Below are positions 11,440-21,474 of a stretch of DNA of 64,000 bases, one piece after another (position 1 is the first letter of the stretch; the number at the start of each line of letters is the position of its first letter). Position numbers and translations under genes: made by a program. The notes below the pieces were generated by a model, which was not told where the DNA came from, made no database searches, and saw only the letters and a program-made list of their open reading frames with translations. The DNA comes from Pseudoalteromonas piscicida. Its GTDB lineage: Bacteria; Pseudomonadota; Gammaproteobacteria; Enterobacterales; Alteromonadaceae. The stretch lies in contig NZ_CP021646.1 of NCBI RefSeq assembly GCF_002208135.1, positions 3,040,001 to 3,104,000 of the forward strand, written 5' to 3'.

Positions 11440-11844
11440 ATGGAACTTCTATTAGTTGAAGATGACCCAGATGATGTCTACTTTTTTAAAAGAGCATATA
11501 GCAGTATTACCAATGCGCCAGAGCTTAAGGTTTTTTCTGACGGTCATGAACTGCTGCATTACCTCAATTCTATCGCAACCTATAACCAAGTTATTTTACT
11601 GGATTTAAACATGCCAAAAATGAGTGGCTTTGAAGTCATGGAAGCTTTAAAAAATGAACAGGTTGCCGATAAATTAATAACGGTATGCTATACCACTTCC
11701 ACTCACCACAGTGACATTCGTAAGGCATATCAATTGGGTGCTAAGTCATACATTACCAAGCCCGGACGCTTGAGTGATTTAGAGTCGTTGATCAAATTAA
11801 TCAAACAGTATTGGTTTGACAATAACTGTGTCGTGCAAGGGTAA
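11440..11844 (+). CDS. CheY-like response regulator (Rcp1 type)
   Basis: Stand-alone receiver domain of 134 residues. The acidic pair is in LLVEDDPDD (E7, D8, D9), the phospho-acceptor is D55 in ILLDLNMPK, and the conserved Lys is in YITKPG. Single-domain receivers of this Rcp1/phytochrome-partner type usually sit next to kinases with the HDLQEPL motif. It starts 2 bases after the kinase stop and ends 2 bases before the receiver-GGDEF gene, so the three form one operon. It probably shuttles phosphate from the kinase or acts as a phosphate sink. Confidence 0.93.
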   Translation: MELLLVEDDPDDVYFFKRAYSSITNAPELKVFSDGHELLHYLNSIATYNQVILLDLNMPKMSGFEVMEALKNEQVADKLITVCYTTSTHHSDIRKAYQLGAKSYITKPGRLSDLESLIKLIKQYWFDNNCVVQG

Positions 11845-11846
11845 CT

Positions 11847-12784
11847 ATGAATACATGGCTGATTTATCTTCTTGAAGACAACGATGAAGATGCTTACTTA
11901 GTGAAGCGCACACTTGCAAGTACTGATGGTAGACAAAAGTTTAACGTTAAACACTTCAAACATTTAGAGCAACTTGAAACCGCCTTAAACACAGTCAAGC
12001 CAGAAGCGATCCTTATCGATTTGAACATCGATGAGAGTCAAGGCCTTACCACACTGATTAAAGTGAAACAGTTACCCGTAAGCGCCCCAATAATTGTGCT
12101 AACTGGAGTATCTGAAACGCTGTTTGGTGAAAAGGCAATTCAACTTGGTGCTCAAGATTATATCCCAAAACACGAAGTGAGCGGCCCCCTACTGGCACGT
12201 ACAATCACCTTCTCAAAAGAACGCTACGAAATGCAACGGAATCTAGAGAACCTAGTGGTTATGGATAGACTCACCATGCTACATAACCGCGGCGCATTTG
12301 ACAGCGAACTAGAGAGAGCAATTTCTGAATCAGAGCGATATGGTCACGGGTTTGGCGTGTTGTTTATCGATCTCGACAACTTTAAACCAGTCAATGATCA
12401 GCTGGGCCATCAAGCAGGCGATCAATTGTTAAAAATACTGTCGGCAAAACTTAAAATGTATAAACGTGCTTCGGATTTTGTAGCGCGTTACGGTGGCGAT
12501 GAGTTCGTTGTTATAGCCCCCACCTAACAGAAAAAAACCAGTTACGAAAACTTGCTCAGCATAAATATAATTTGCTCAGTGATAACTACTGTCTACAGGA
12601 TGAGAGCGCAAATATCCGTGAAGTAAAACTGGATTTAAGTATCGGCGCTGTGATTTATCCAACCGACGCAACATCTGCTGAAGAGTTAGTTGCTAAAGCC
12701 GACAAAGCCATGTACCACGCAAAAACTAATAAACTACCTTACGCGTTGTACTCGGATGCAGAACTCACGACAAAACAGGAATAG
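11847..12784 (+). CDS. Response regulator with GGDEF diguanylate cyclase domain, interrupted by a one-base frameshift
   Basis: Receiver (about 1-125, acidic residues EDNDED, phospho-acceptor D58 in ILIDLNID) joined to a GGDEF domain. The active-site GGDEF is at 216-220 and an RxxD inhibitory site (RASD, 207-210) lies five residues upstream, so product feedback is expected. The frame ends just after at VVIAPT; the family sequence resumes in another frame (LTEKNQLRKLAQHKYN... LDLSIGAVIYPTDATSAEELVAKADKAMYHAK) to 12784. The break is a C tract of five at 12517-12521; six would restore a 312-residue protein. As read, the cyclase would be truncated inside its catalytic domain. Output would be c-di-GMP in response to the upstream ethylene-receptor-like kinase. 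Confidence 0.87.
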
Positions 12785-12790
12785 AGAGGG

Positions 12791-12952
12791 CTATTCAACT
12801 CTATTGTGTAAGTATTGCCTATCAGACTTGCGTCTAACATGGTTGCGCCTTTCGATGAAAGGCACAACATTACTTCGCTGTTTTCGGCGCTCTCCACCTT
12901 GCCTTTCTTCCAGTAATTCTTCTAGTTGAGATAGGGTAACTTGCCTTTTCAT
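12791..12952 (-). CDS. Small basic protein, 53 residues, unknown
   Basis: A minus-strand frame of 53 codons starts at ATG 12950-12952 (MKRQVTLSQLEELLEER) and ends at a TAG at 12791-12793. A strong Shine-Dalgarno, GGAGGT, lies 5 bases before the ATG. The N-terminal half looks like an amphipathic helix and the C-terminal half is very rich in Arg and Lys (ERRNHVRRKSDR). It converges on the diguanylate cyclase gene. No function is recognised; a nucleic-acid-binding role would be a guess. Confidence 0.55.
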   Translation of the reverse strand: MKRQVTLSQLEELLEERQGGERRKQRSNVVPFIERRNHVRRKSDRQYLHNRVE

Positions 12953-13132
12953 AGCGACCTCCACACCACATTACTTTCTTTTCTATAGTCGCTTTTACAC
13001 TAAACCCCAATCTATCGGATCAGGAACACATGATCCATATCAATAAAAATCATATTTTAAACTTTTATTTTACAAAATAATCACATTTAGGTATAACATA
13101 ATTGAACAAAAAACAAACAGAAAGGATACAAC

Positions 13133-14293
13133 ATGAAACACCACTATCTATCAGCGTGCTTAATCGCACTCCTCTCACATCAGGCAACAGCTGCGGGGCA
13201 GCATGATACTGTAGCGATGCCCGAATTTACCGCTGAGCACATCCGTGCCTTACCCGTTTCTAGTGTAATGGCAGTAGACCCTGAACTATTCCTTTTCAGT
13301 AATGCTTTACAACAAGTAGATTGGCAGCAAGTGCTTGACAGCACAGCACCGCATTTGAGCGATAAGCTCGAAGTGATCTTGCACTATGCTGGATATGCCA
13401 GTATTAATCCTAAGTTATTGCTGGCACTAATGGAACTTGAGTCAGGCGTGATCAGCAACCCAAATAAACAATCGCTATCAGCACCGTTTGGTAAACTCTC
13501 TCATGAACAAGGGTTTGATGCGCAAGTAAAAGATGTAGCACTTAATCTGAGTGCGAGATACTACGCATTCCAAAAACTTCGTGATGAAGGCAAAGCTAAA
13601 AAGTTACCTGCGTTAAACGAGGCAACTGTCGCACTTGCTGATCTGACACACGCATCTGCAGATGCCCTATTCAATATTTACCAAACGTTATTTAACGGCG
13701 AGTCGTTGGCATTAAAAGCGGACAACAACATCGCTTTTGGTGAGCAAGCTTCAACACAAGCGGTGTCAGCTGCTAGCTTTAGCATGAGCTTTCCATGGCC
13801 GTCAGGTTACGCTTGGTATAGCGGTGGTGCACACTCAAATACGGGCTCTGGCTACCCTTATTCATCGCTTGACTTTAATAACGGCTCAGGTGGCTGGGGA
13901 AGTAATACGCCTTGGGTTCAAGCAGCGCATGGCGGCACCGTTACTCGCTACTCAGCTTGTAACATTCGAGTGACTCACTCAAGCGGCTATTCGACTCAGT
14001 ATTACCATATGGAAAGTCTGCAATATAACACTGGCGATGTTATTTCTGCAGGTGCTTGGCTTGGTCGTTATGCAGATGATAAAGCCACAGCATTGTGCCA
14101 AGGTGGTCAATCGACCGGTCCTCACGTTCACTTTTCTTTACTGTACAACGGTGGGCATATTTCACTACATAACTGGTACATCAGTGGCTATCGTATAGAT
14201 GTGGGTGACTACAATTATGACGATAACTGTAATCGCTTCTTCTTTGAGAAGAACGGCTATCGTACCTGTGCGTGGCGTGCATTATACAAGTAA
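13133..14293 (+). CDS. Secreted M23 metallopeptidase, LasA/pseudoalterin-like
   Basis: Zinc endopeptidase of the beta-lytic/LasA group, which cleaves glycine-rich links in peptidoglycan or elastin. The signal peptide is about residues 1-21 (ACLIALLSHQATAA). A propeptide of roughly 190 residues follows. The mature domain begins near SMSFPWPSGYAWYSGGAH and carries the zinc ligands His and Asp of GGAHSNTGS...SSLDF and the HVH pair in TGPHVHFSLL. Cysteines near the C-terminus (DDNCNRFF, YRTCAWR) are positioned for a disulfide as in LasA. The upstream GAAAGGATACAAC is a good ribosome site. It stands alone with its own terminator and is likely used against other bacteria or for protein scavenging. 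Confidence 0.92.
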   Translation: MKHHYLSACLIALLSHQATAAGQHDTVAMPEFTAEHIRALPVSSVMAVDPELFLFSNALQQVDWQQVLDSTAPHLSDKLEVILHYAGYASINPKLLLALMELESGVISNPNKQSLSAPFGKLSHEQGFDAQVKDVALNLSARYYAFQKLRDEGKAKKLPALNEATVALADLTHASADALFNIYQTLFNGESLALKADNNIAFGEQASTQAVSAASFSMSFPWPSGYAWYSGGAHSNTGSGYPYSSLDFNNGSGGWGSNTPWVQAAHGGTVTRYSACNIRVTHSSGYSTQYYHMESLQYNTGDVISAGAWLGRYADDKATALCQGGQSTGPHVHFSLLYNGGHISLHNWYISGYRIDVGDYNYDDNCNRFFFEKNGYRTCAWRALYK

Positions 14294-14316
14294 GCAGCCT
14301 TAGCTTTAACAAGCAT

Positions 14317-14352
14317 TTTATTAGGCTCAACTTTTTCGTTTGAGCCTAATAA
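14317..14352. terminator. Terminator after the M23 peptidase
   Basis: Arms TTATTAGGCTCAA and TTGAGCCTAATAA flank a T-rich loop and form a long stem between the peptidase stop and the next gene. The AT-rich arms make it usable in either direction. Confidence 0.7.
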
Positions 14353-14424
14353 ATAACTTAAATTTTTTGTAAAACAAATGTATATTAAATTTAATCAGGA
14401 ATAAAAAAAGGATTTAATACTTCT

Positions 14425-15138
14425 ATGTTTGCAAAGGAATATTCCAACAACTCGCTAGCATGGCAAGATCGAGCATTTTTTGTTCTGACTCATGCTCGAG
14501 CGAATACCAGTTCCACCAATTATACTGTGCTTATCAAAGTGCTAGAGACGCTAGGACATACGGTAAAAGTTGATACTCGACTACCAGAGCCTGCGCAACG
14601 CGAACAAATCGCATTATTTTTGGTAGATACAGAGCACCGAGATTGTAACGAACTCATTAGTGCTGAAGTAAAACTATTGGCGGCTAAATATAAAGTCCTG
14701 CTCTTTAATGCCAATGAGGATAGCGTTAATGAAAAAACAGCGCTACTTGGCAATGTTAAAGGCATACTCTATCGCAACGCCCCACCAGAGACCCTATTTC
14801 AAGGGTTAAGCAGCGTGCTCAAAGGCGAGCTATGGTTTTGTCGTAGTGCTATTTCAGAGGCATTTAGCGAACTGATCGCCGCCATGCCGCAAGCATTACC
14901 AGATAGTGATATTGTACTTAGTAGTGAAGAGTTAAACATGCTAACTGGCAGAGAAAAGTCTGTGATCAAGCTTATTGCTGCGGGTGCTAAAAATGAAGAT
15001 ATTGCAGATAGACTAAACATCAGTAGTCACACAGTTAAAACGCATATTTATAGCGCATTTAAAAAAACCAATTCACGCAACCGGATTGAACTCGCTAATT
15101 GGGCGCTACGCCATATCCCGATAGTGAGTTTGAATTAA
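14425..15138 (+). CDS. CsgD/VpsT-like LuxR-family transcriptional regulator
   Basis: Regulator of 237 residues with a degenerate receiver-like N-terminal domain (about 15-130) and a LuxR HTH (about 165-230; LTGREKSVIKLIAAGAKNEDIADRLNIS, HTVKTHIYSAFKK). The central stretch YRNAPPETLFQGLSSVLKGELWFCR aligns with CsgD (GVFYSMEDQERVVNGLQGVLRGE) and VpsT. VpsT binds c-di-GMP through a W[FLM][TS]R motif; here residues 137-140 read WFCR, with Cys at the third position. No phospho-acceptor Asp of normal receivers is evident. The csg operon is about 33 kb away. A role in curli or biofilm control is inferred from this similarity. Confidence 0.82.
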   Translation: MFAKEYSNNSLAWQDRAFFVLTHARANTSSTNYTVLIKVLETLGHTVKVDTRLPEPAQREQIALFLVDTEHRDCNELISAEVKLLAAKYKVLLFNANEDSVNEKTALLGNVKGILYRNAPPETLFQGLSSVLKGELWFCRSAISEAFSELIAAMPQALPDSDIVLSSEELNMLTGREKSVIKLIAAGAKNEDIADRLNISSHTVKTHIYSAFKKTNSRNRIELANWALRHIPIVSLN

Positions 15139-15187
15139 GATTTGTGTACGAGCGCACAATAAAACCGAGATAAAAGAGCAGTGAGAG

Positions 15188-15209
15188 AATGGCTAGCGCG
15201 GTGCTAGCC
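15188..15209 (-). terminator. Hairpin downstream of pyrE
   Basis: The sequence TGGCTAGC-N-GCTAGCCA forms a stable stem about 20 bases after the pyrE stop. The T-rich stretch on the minus strand is separated from it, so termination strength is uncertain. Confidence 0.5.
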
Positions 15210-15230
15210 ATCAGCAGAAAATCGTAGGGC

Positions 15231-15875
15231 TTAAGCTACACCGTAGCTATCACGGTATGCTTTAACTGCATCCAAGTGCGCATCCATACCACCTTGTTGC
15301 TCAAGGTATGTGATCAGATCAGCCAATTTCACGATAGACACCACTTGAGTATTAAAGTCGCGCTCCACTTCCTGAATAGCAGAAAGCTCAGCTTTGCCTT
15401 TTTCTTGGCGATCTAATGCGATTAATACACCAGCAAGATCTGCACCATTAGCAGCAATAATTTCCATCGACTCACGAATAGCAGTACCAGCTGTGATCAC
15501 ATCATCAACAAGCATAATACGACCTTCAAGCGCTGAACCCACTAAGTTACCGCCTTCACCGTGCTCTTTCTTTTCTTTACGATTAAAGCAGTAAGGCACA
15601 TCTTTATTGTGATGATCGGCAAGTGCAACGGCAGTCGTTGTCGCGATAGGAATACCTTTGTACGCTGGGCCAAACAACACATCAAACTCAATGCCAGCAT
15701 CTTCCAATGCCGAAGCATAGAAACGACCTAAACGAGCCAGATCACGACCCGTGTTAAACAAGCCTGCATTGAAAAAATAAGGGCTAGTACGGCCAGACTT
15801 TAACGTAAACTCACCAAACTTCAGCACCTGCTTTTCTAAGGCAAATTCAATAAACTCTTTTTGATACGGTTTCAT
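15231..15875 (-). CDS. pyrE: Orotate phosphoribosyltransferase
   Basis: Converts orotate and PRPP to OMP in pyrimidine biosynthesis. The 214-residue length is normal. The PRPP-binding motif is [18 protein letters not shown], and the N-terminus [21 protein letters not shown] and [11 protein letters not shown] are typical. It follows rph with a 21-bp gap. That gap is too short for the pyrimidine-sensing attenuator found between E. coli rph and pyrE, so regulation likely differs. Confidence 0.98.
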   Translation of the reverse strand: MKPYQKEFIEFALEKQVLKFGEFTLKSGRTSPYFFNAGLFNTGRDLARLGRFYASALEDAGIEFDVLFGPAYKGIPIATTTAVALADHHNKDVPYCFNRKEKKEHGEGGNLVGSALEGRIMLVDDVITAGTAIRESMEIIAANGADLAGVLIALDRQEKGKAELSAIQEVERDFNTQVVSIVKLADLITYLEQQGGMDAHLDAVKAYRDSYGVA

Positions 15876-15896
15876 GTTTTTCCTACTGAGTGTTGA

Positions 15897-16610
15897 TTAC
15901 GCTAACGCTTGCTTTTGTAGATCAATGATTTCACGAATTGAGTGTTTCGCAAGACCAAGTAACTCATCTAGCTCGTCGAACGAGAACGGTTCGCCTTCAG
16001 CTGTCCCTTGTACTTCAATCAGCTTGCCAGTTTCAGTCATGATCACGTTCATGTCTGTCTCAGCTTCTGAGTCTTCAAGATACTCAAGATCGGTAATTGG
16101 CTGACCTTTATAAACCCCAACCGAGATTGCCGCGATCATAAACTTCAATGGGTTTACATTGATCATGCCTTTGGCACGCATGTGCGTTAATGCATCTACC
16201 AATGCCACACAAGCACCGCTAATTGATGCCGTACGTGTACCACCGTCCGCTTGAATAACATCACAGTCGATAGTAATGGTGTTCTCACCTAACGCTTTTA
16301 AATCAACTGCGGCACGTAATGCGCGCGCGATTAAGCGTTGAATTTCCATGGTACGGCCGCCTTGTTTGCCACGCGCCGCTTCACGGTTGTTACGCGTATG
16401 TGTAGAGCGCGGAAGCATACCGTATTCTGCGGTGATCCAGCCCTTGCCTTGACCTTTCATAAAGCGTGGCACACCCGCTTCTACAGAAGCCGTACATAAC
16501 ACTTTGGTGTTACCAAACTCTACCATTACTGAGCCTTCAGCGTGCATTGTATAGTTACGAGTAAATGTAACCGGCCTGATCTGATTTGCAGTTCTTTCGC
16601 TTGGACGCAT
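15897..16610 (-). CDS. rph: Ribonuclease PH
   Basis: Phosphorolytic 3'-5' exoribonuclease that trims tRNA 3' ends. The 237 residues begin [20 protein letters not shown] and include [27 protein letters not shown] residues (start of the catalytic region) and [20 protein letters not shown]. Unlike the truncated E. coli K-12 allele it appears complete. It is the promoter-proximal gene of rph-pyrE and is divergent from yicC. Confidence 0.98.
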   Translation of the reverse strand: MRPSERTANQIRPVTFTRNYTMHAEGSVMVEFGNTKVLCTASVEAGVPRFMKGQGKGWITAEYGMLPRSTHTRNNREAARGKQGGRTMEIQRLIARALRAAVDLKALGENTITIDCDVIQADGGTRTASISGACVALVDALTHMRAKGMINVNPLKFMIAAISVGVYKGQPITDLEYLEDSEAETDMNVIMTETGKLIEVQGTAEGEPFSFDELDELLGLAKHSIREIIDLQKQALA

Positions 16611-16698
16611 CCACGTTCCCCCATCATCAAAATTTGCCGTACATTATAAAGGGATCATAGAGACTATGCCACGCGATCCGACTAAAAATAAAATTCAC

Positions 16699-16728
16699 TT
16701 TAGAGCTGTGTGGAAATTCGGCTATAAT
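16699..16728 (+). promoter_or_regulatory. Candidate sigma-70 promoter of yicC
   Basis: A perfect TATAAT at 16723-16728 lies 18 bases after a poor -35 (TTTAGA, 16699-16704) and 36 bases before the yicC ATG. Confidence 0.5.
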
Positions 16729-16763
16729 GCTCCGGTTAAACCAAGCTAATTTAGGGACTTTAT

Positions 16764-17624
16764 ATGATCCATAGTATGACCGCCTACGCCCGCAAAGAAG
16801 TGAAAGGTGACTGGGGCACTGGGGTTTGGGAAATTCGTTCAGTTAATCAACGCTACCTCGAAACCTTTATCCGCGCACCAGAACAATTTAGAGGCTTAGA
16901 GCCAGTAATACGTGAACGCCTGCGTAAACACCTACAACGCGGCAAAGTTGAAGTATACCTAAAGTTCACCGCAAATCCTGCGCACGTTGGTCAACTAACC
17001 GTTAACGAATCGCTCGCAAAGCAACTTGTTGAAAGCGCAAAGTGGCTACAATCACAAAGCGGCGGTGATATTAACCCTGTAGATATTCTACGCTGGCCAG
17101 GCGTAATGGAAGCCGAAGAAGTCGATTTAGACACCGTAAACAGCGAACTGTTAGGTGGCTTTGATGAACTGGTAGAAGACTTTAAAGCCGCACGAGCAAG
17201 TGAAGGCGAAAACCTAGAGACTATGATCACCACCCGTCTTGACGGTATTCTAGAACAAGTTAACATCGTTGAAGGCTACATGCCTGAAGTCACTAAGTGG
17301 CAACGTGAAAAACTTTCACAAAAATTAGAAGAACTAAAAACCGACATCGACGAAGGTCGCCTAGAGCAAGAACTGATTTACCTTGCGCAAAAGCAAGACG
17401 TCGCAGAAGAACTCGACCGCCTCAAGTCACACGTCAAAGAAACCCACAAAATCCTCAAAAAAGGAGGCGCTTGTGGCCGCCGTTTAGACTTTATGATGCA
17501 AGAATTCAACCGCGAGTCTAACACCCTAGCCTCAAAGTCAATCAACAGCGATATCACCAACGCCGCCGTTGAACTAAAGGTGTTGATCGAACAAATGCGC
17601 GAGCAGATCCAAAACATAGAATAA
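16764..17624 (+). CDS. yicC: YicC family endoribonuclease
   Basis: Conserved stress-related endoribonuclease family implicated in RNA turnover. The 286 residues match the E. coli length. It starts MIHSMTAYARKE and ends with the DUF1732-type C-terminal stretch GGACGRRLDFMMQEFNRESNTLASKS. A predicted coiled segment lies at about 170-230 (EVTKWQREKLSQKLEELKTDIDEGRLEQE). It is divergent from rph, the same arrangement as in E. coli. Confidence 0.95.
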   Translation: MIHSMTAYARKEVKGDWGTGVWEIRSVNQRYLETFIRAPEQFRGLEPVIRERLRKHLQRGKVEVYLKFTANPAHVGQLTVNESLAKQLVESAKWLQSQSGGDINPVDILRWPGVMEAEEVDLDTVNSELLGGFDELVEDFKAARASEGENLETMITTRLDGILEQVNIVEGYMPEVTKWQREKLSQKLEELKTDIDEGRLEQELIYLAQKQDVAEELDRLKSHVKETHKILKKGGACGRRLDFMMQEFNRESNTLASKSINSDITNAAVELKVLIEQMREQIQNIE

Positions 17625-17650
17625 TACGCCGATATTCTATCAGCTTTGAA

Positions 17651-17674
17651 AAACCGCCTCTCGGCGGTTTTTTA
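17651..17674 (+). terminator. Rho-independent terminator of yicC
   Basis: AAACCGCC-TCTC-GGCGGTTT forms an eight-base stem with a four-base loop and is followed by a T tract, 26 bases after the yicC stop. Confidence 0.9.
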
Positions 17675-17753
17675 TTGGGTTCATTTTATGGAGTATATTA
17701 ACCTCCATAGTTTCGCTAAACTTCAACTGTCATTAGAACAAAAAGGCAACTGC

Positions 17754-18299
17754 ATGATTAACCTGTTCTGTACACAAAAACTCATTGCAAAGCTCCCTGT
17801 CAATGAAGGAGTTATACCTGCTTGTTCCGGTGCAAAACTGACTGATTTAAGCACGCCAGACACTCACCCTTTGTCAGATTGGCATGCTAATTTGCTCACA
17901 ATACAACGCAGAAACTGTGTGCTCCTAATACATAATCAAACCCGCTTTCCGGTATTTATTATTGGTCTCACCAAACCAGATTTTGCAAAATTAGATTTGT
18001 TCTTTGCTGATAGCTTTATGAATACCTTGCTAAACTTAGGTGCAAATGAGCGGCAATTACAAAAAGCAGCCTCATTACTCGGCTCGCTAACAATCGCCAA
18101 AGCCAATAACCGTAGTGTGCAAGGGACGATGAACCAAATGAAAGGCGATATAGAACATCAACTTTGGTTCGACCAAATAAACATCATGGATTGTTCGCCT
18201 TGTAGAACTGCTGCTTGGTTAGCTGAGCGCCCTTGCATGGTTAAAGGACAAAAAGACTGTATTTGGCCAATTAAGGAAATGCTCGCTTTATTAAGCTAA
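17754..18299 (+). CDS. DUF6933 domain protein
   Basis: A 181-residue protein of unknown function. The frame is open from 17646, but the ATG at 17754 is preferred because MINLFCTQKLIAKLPV matches the family N-terminus and a longer start would run through the yicC terminator. The family core is visible as LSDWHANLLTIQRRNCVLLIHNQTRFPVFIIGL. AAAAGGCAAC precedes the ATG. A Cys-containing tail follows (DCSPCRTAAW, KGQKDCIWP). Members are often annotated only by domain number and no biochemical role is claimed. Confidence 0.75.
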   Translation: MINLFCTQKLIAKLPVNEGVIPACSGAKLTDLSTPDTHPLSDWHANLLTIQRRNCVLLIHNQTRFPVFIIGLTKPDFAKLDLFFADSFMNTLLNLGANERQLQKAASLLGSLTIAKANNRSVQGTMNQMKGDIEHQLWFDQINIMDCSPCRTAAWLAERPCMVKGQKDCIWPIKEMLALLS

Positions 18300-18317
18300 C
18301 GCTCCAATATCAACCTG

Positions 18318-21300
18318 CTAAGCCATTGCTAACTTAGCCGCCTGTTTCCACATAAATGTCGGCATGGTATTACGCAGTTGCCAAGTGATATTCATGGGCT
18401 GGCTGCCTGTATGCGATACATAATCTACCTCACCAAAATTAACAAATCCCATGGTTTTGCCAAATTCGTCTTTTGCTTGCTCTCTTACAAACAGGAAAAG
18501 TCGCTTGCCCTTTTCTTTGTGAGTGACATAGTCTAAGCCTTTGCCCCTATCGGGCCTTGCTGAGTTTTGACTCTGCCAATGGAAAAGCTGTTCATTTATC
18601 GCGTAGTCGTGATACATGGTAGTGGGCGAAAACTGCTTTTCGTTTTTATTCAACGTAACGAATAACAGCTCAATATTTTGCTCTCGAATGTTAAATACAC
18701 CTTCTCGAGAATTTGGCTGTTTTTCAAAAGTAGACACACAAAAGCCAACCAATATTTGCTCTCTGGCATAACGAGCATGAAGCTTTATCGGGTGATTGCC
18801 CATCATAGGCATGGTTTCTTGATTATGGTGTATACGGTCAATTAACAACGAGGTTAGACTCGCTAACTCCGATTTTAACCACTGATGCTCAAGTCGGTTT
18901 AAACTGTCGTTTATATCTTGGAAGCCTAGCTTTTCGCCTGATTGTTGCCAGAAATCATAATGCAACATGAGTTGGTGTAAACCTGAAGTTATCGCTCCAT
19001 TAGTAGCGAATTCTTTTAATTTGCTTAGGTAGTCATGATCATCACACACTAGCAACCTTGTCTTTACCATTCGGGAAAAGTTACGAACAAGCTCAAGATC
19101 CACATCGTTTAACAAACCAGCTTCTAAACAAAGCTCAGTCCAGCATAGTCTTTTATACAAAGCTTCTACTTCAACTTGTGGGTATACCTTTATGAAATTT
19201 GCCAAGTTCATTTCTAAGGTTGAGTCTCGAGAAAACGAACCAGCTAAACCAATTAACCTCTGTCTACTCAAGGTCGCCTGCTTAATGTTACGCAGCACCA
19301 TGTCTTGCGTTTGTTTCGAGAGCTCAATGCGACAACCTAAAGGCGCATGAGGAAAGCCATTTTTAATTTCATCACTTATTGCCCCATCGGTTTTGCCAAC
19401 CAAAGCTCTAAACTTATGAGCAAAGTCATATTCAGCATTGGCATTACCGACAAAGTCTAAAATCGTGCACACCTCTTTGCCGTCGGCTAAGCGCAAGCCA
19501 CGCCCCAATTGCTGCAAGAATATCGTTAAGCTTTCTGTAGGTCGTAAAAATAGTAAAGTGTCGACTTCAGGAATATCGACTCCTTCGTTAAAGATATCCA
19601 CTACAAATAAAACGTTAATATTGCCTGAACGAAGCGCTTGTTGCTTTTGAGTTCTACCTTGGCTGTTATCACTGGTCAAGTAATCGCAAGATATACCTTT
19701 AAGCAGGAACTGCTTACACATAAATTCTGCATGCTCCTTGCTGACACAGAATGCCAATGCTTTCATGCAAGACATAGACGTTATAAGCTCATTTAATGTT
19801 TGATAAATCTTCTCAACTCGTTGCTGGTTATGCGTATACAAATTGGTTAACGCAGCTATGTCGTACCGCCCTCTACTCCAACTGACACTTCTGAGATCGG
19901 TATCATCATCAACGCCAAAATATTGAAACGGACATAAATGGCGACGGTTAATCGCCTCTGGTAAGCGGATTTCAGCTGCAATCACGCCACAAAAGTCATC
20001 AAGAATATTTGCACCGTCATGACGCTCCGGCGTTGCTGTTAATCCTAGCAAAATACTCGGCGTAAACTTATTTAAAATACTGCAATAAGAGCTGGCAGCA
20101 ACGTGATGCACTTCATCAATGACAATATAATCAAAGTAGTCACTAGAAAGGGATAAGTTGTTAAGTTGGTTATTTAACATTTGCACCGATGCAAACAATT
20201 GTTCATAGCGCTCAGGCGTGTAGTTACTCACCCAAAGCTCGCCAAAGGTCGAGTTTTTAAAACACCTCGATAAGCCTGACGCGCCTGTTTAAGAATTTCT
20301 TCTCGATGGGCAATAAATAAAAAATTAGCATCGGGTTTGTGTTTGAGAAACTTTGCAAAATCAAAGGCCGAAATTAACGTTTTACCAGTGCCTGTTGCTG
20401 CCACAACTAGGTTTTTAAAGCGCTTGTGTAAAGCTCGCTCAACCTCTAATTGCTCTAAGATTTCTTGCTGATGTGTAAATGGCTTAATTTCAAAGTAATG
20501 GTTTGGCTCTTGAACGCCGCCCATTTTGGCATTTTTGAGCGCTATATTGAGCTTTTCTCGTGCCTTAACTTGACCATCAAAAACTTCAAATTCCCTCGAA
20601 TTCCAGTAGCTTTCAAATGTATTAATTGAACGCTCAATAATGTGCGGAATTTCTTGTGACGTGATCTTTAAATTCCACTCAAGGCCACTGGTTAAAGCGG
20701 AGTGCGATAAATTAGACGAACCAATGTAACCAGTATGAAACCCTGTATCTCGAAGAAACAAATAGCTCTTTGCATGCAGTCGCTCACGCTGAGTATTGTA
20801 GTTGAGTTTAACCTCTGTATTGGGCAGTGAAGTCAAAAACTCAACCGCTTTGGCATCGGTTGCGCCCATGTAAGAAGTGGTGATGACTTTGAGCTGCTTA
20901 CCGCTGCGGGTAAATTCTTCTAGCTCATTTTTGAAAATCCTGATCCCCGCCCATTTTATAAATGAGACCAGCCAATAAATTTTGTCTGACGATCTTATTT
21001 CGCGCTTTAACTCACTCTCGAGAGATAAACCTGCATTGCAGCCACAAAATAATTCGCTTTGTGTTAAGCCCGTTAGCGGAAATATATCTTCAACATACTT
21101 CTTTAAATCGGCGGCGACAGGATTTTCAATTTCGTATAAAGCCGTAAGTATTTTTCCTTGTCCTGCTAGTAAGTTTTCATCGAAGAATTCATCTTCTTGA
21201 ACCCTATCTTTAAGCCATAATATCAATTGATTTGATAACTCAATTTGACGCTGTAATTGGTCGTCTCCGGCAGGCAAGCAATTAACCGCATACTCAATGA

Positions 21301-21439
21301 TCCTACTTAGAAACCGAGATAGCCATATTGCAGCTTCGGCTTGTTCAAGCACACGCTCCCCAATGTAGAATTGCTCTTTATTGAGGCGACCCGAGATCAA
21401 GTTAGTGATCATTTGCTCGTAAATGCCGGTTTGATTCAT
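18318..21439 (-). CDS. PLD-nuclease/DEAD-box helicase fusion with DUF3427, interrupted by a one-base frameshift
   Basis: Two adjoining frames (20228-21439, then 18318-20231) make one protein of about 1040 residues if one base is restored. N-terminal part: a phospholipase D-type nuclease domain with HKD-like residues (LHAKSYLFL near 221, then GSSNLSHSAL). Then an SF2 helicase: Walker A AATGTGKT near 349, DEVHH box, LGLTATPERHDG, and motif VI QQLGRGLRL. The C-terminal ~400 residues fit the DUF3427 region of this family. The break lies at a T5 run at 20254-20258 (A5 on the coding strand), where six would join ...AYRGVLKNSTFGELWVSNYTPERY. Such PLD-helicase proteins are often found in defence-type regions; the antiphage role is inference. 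It shares the region with hipBA. Confidence 0.82.
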
Positions 21440-21474
21440 AAGTACTGCTATTCCTTTAATTATGAAAGATAAAT

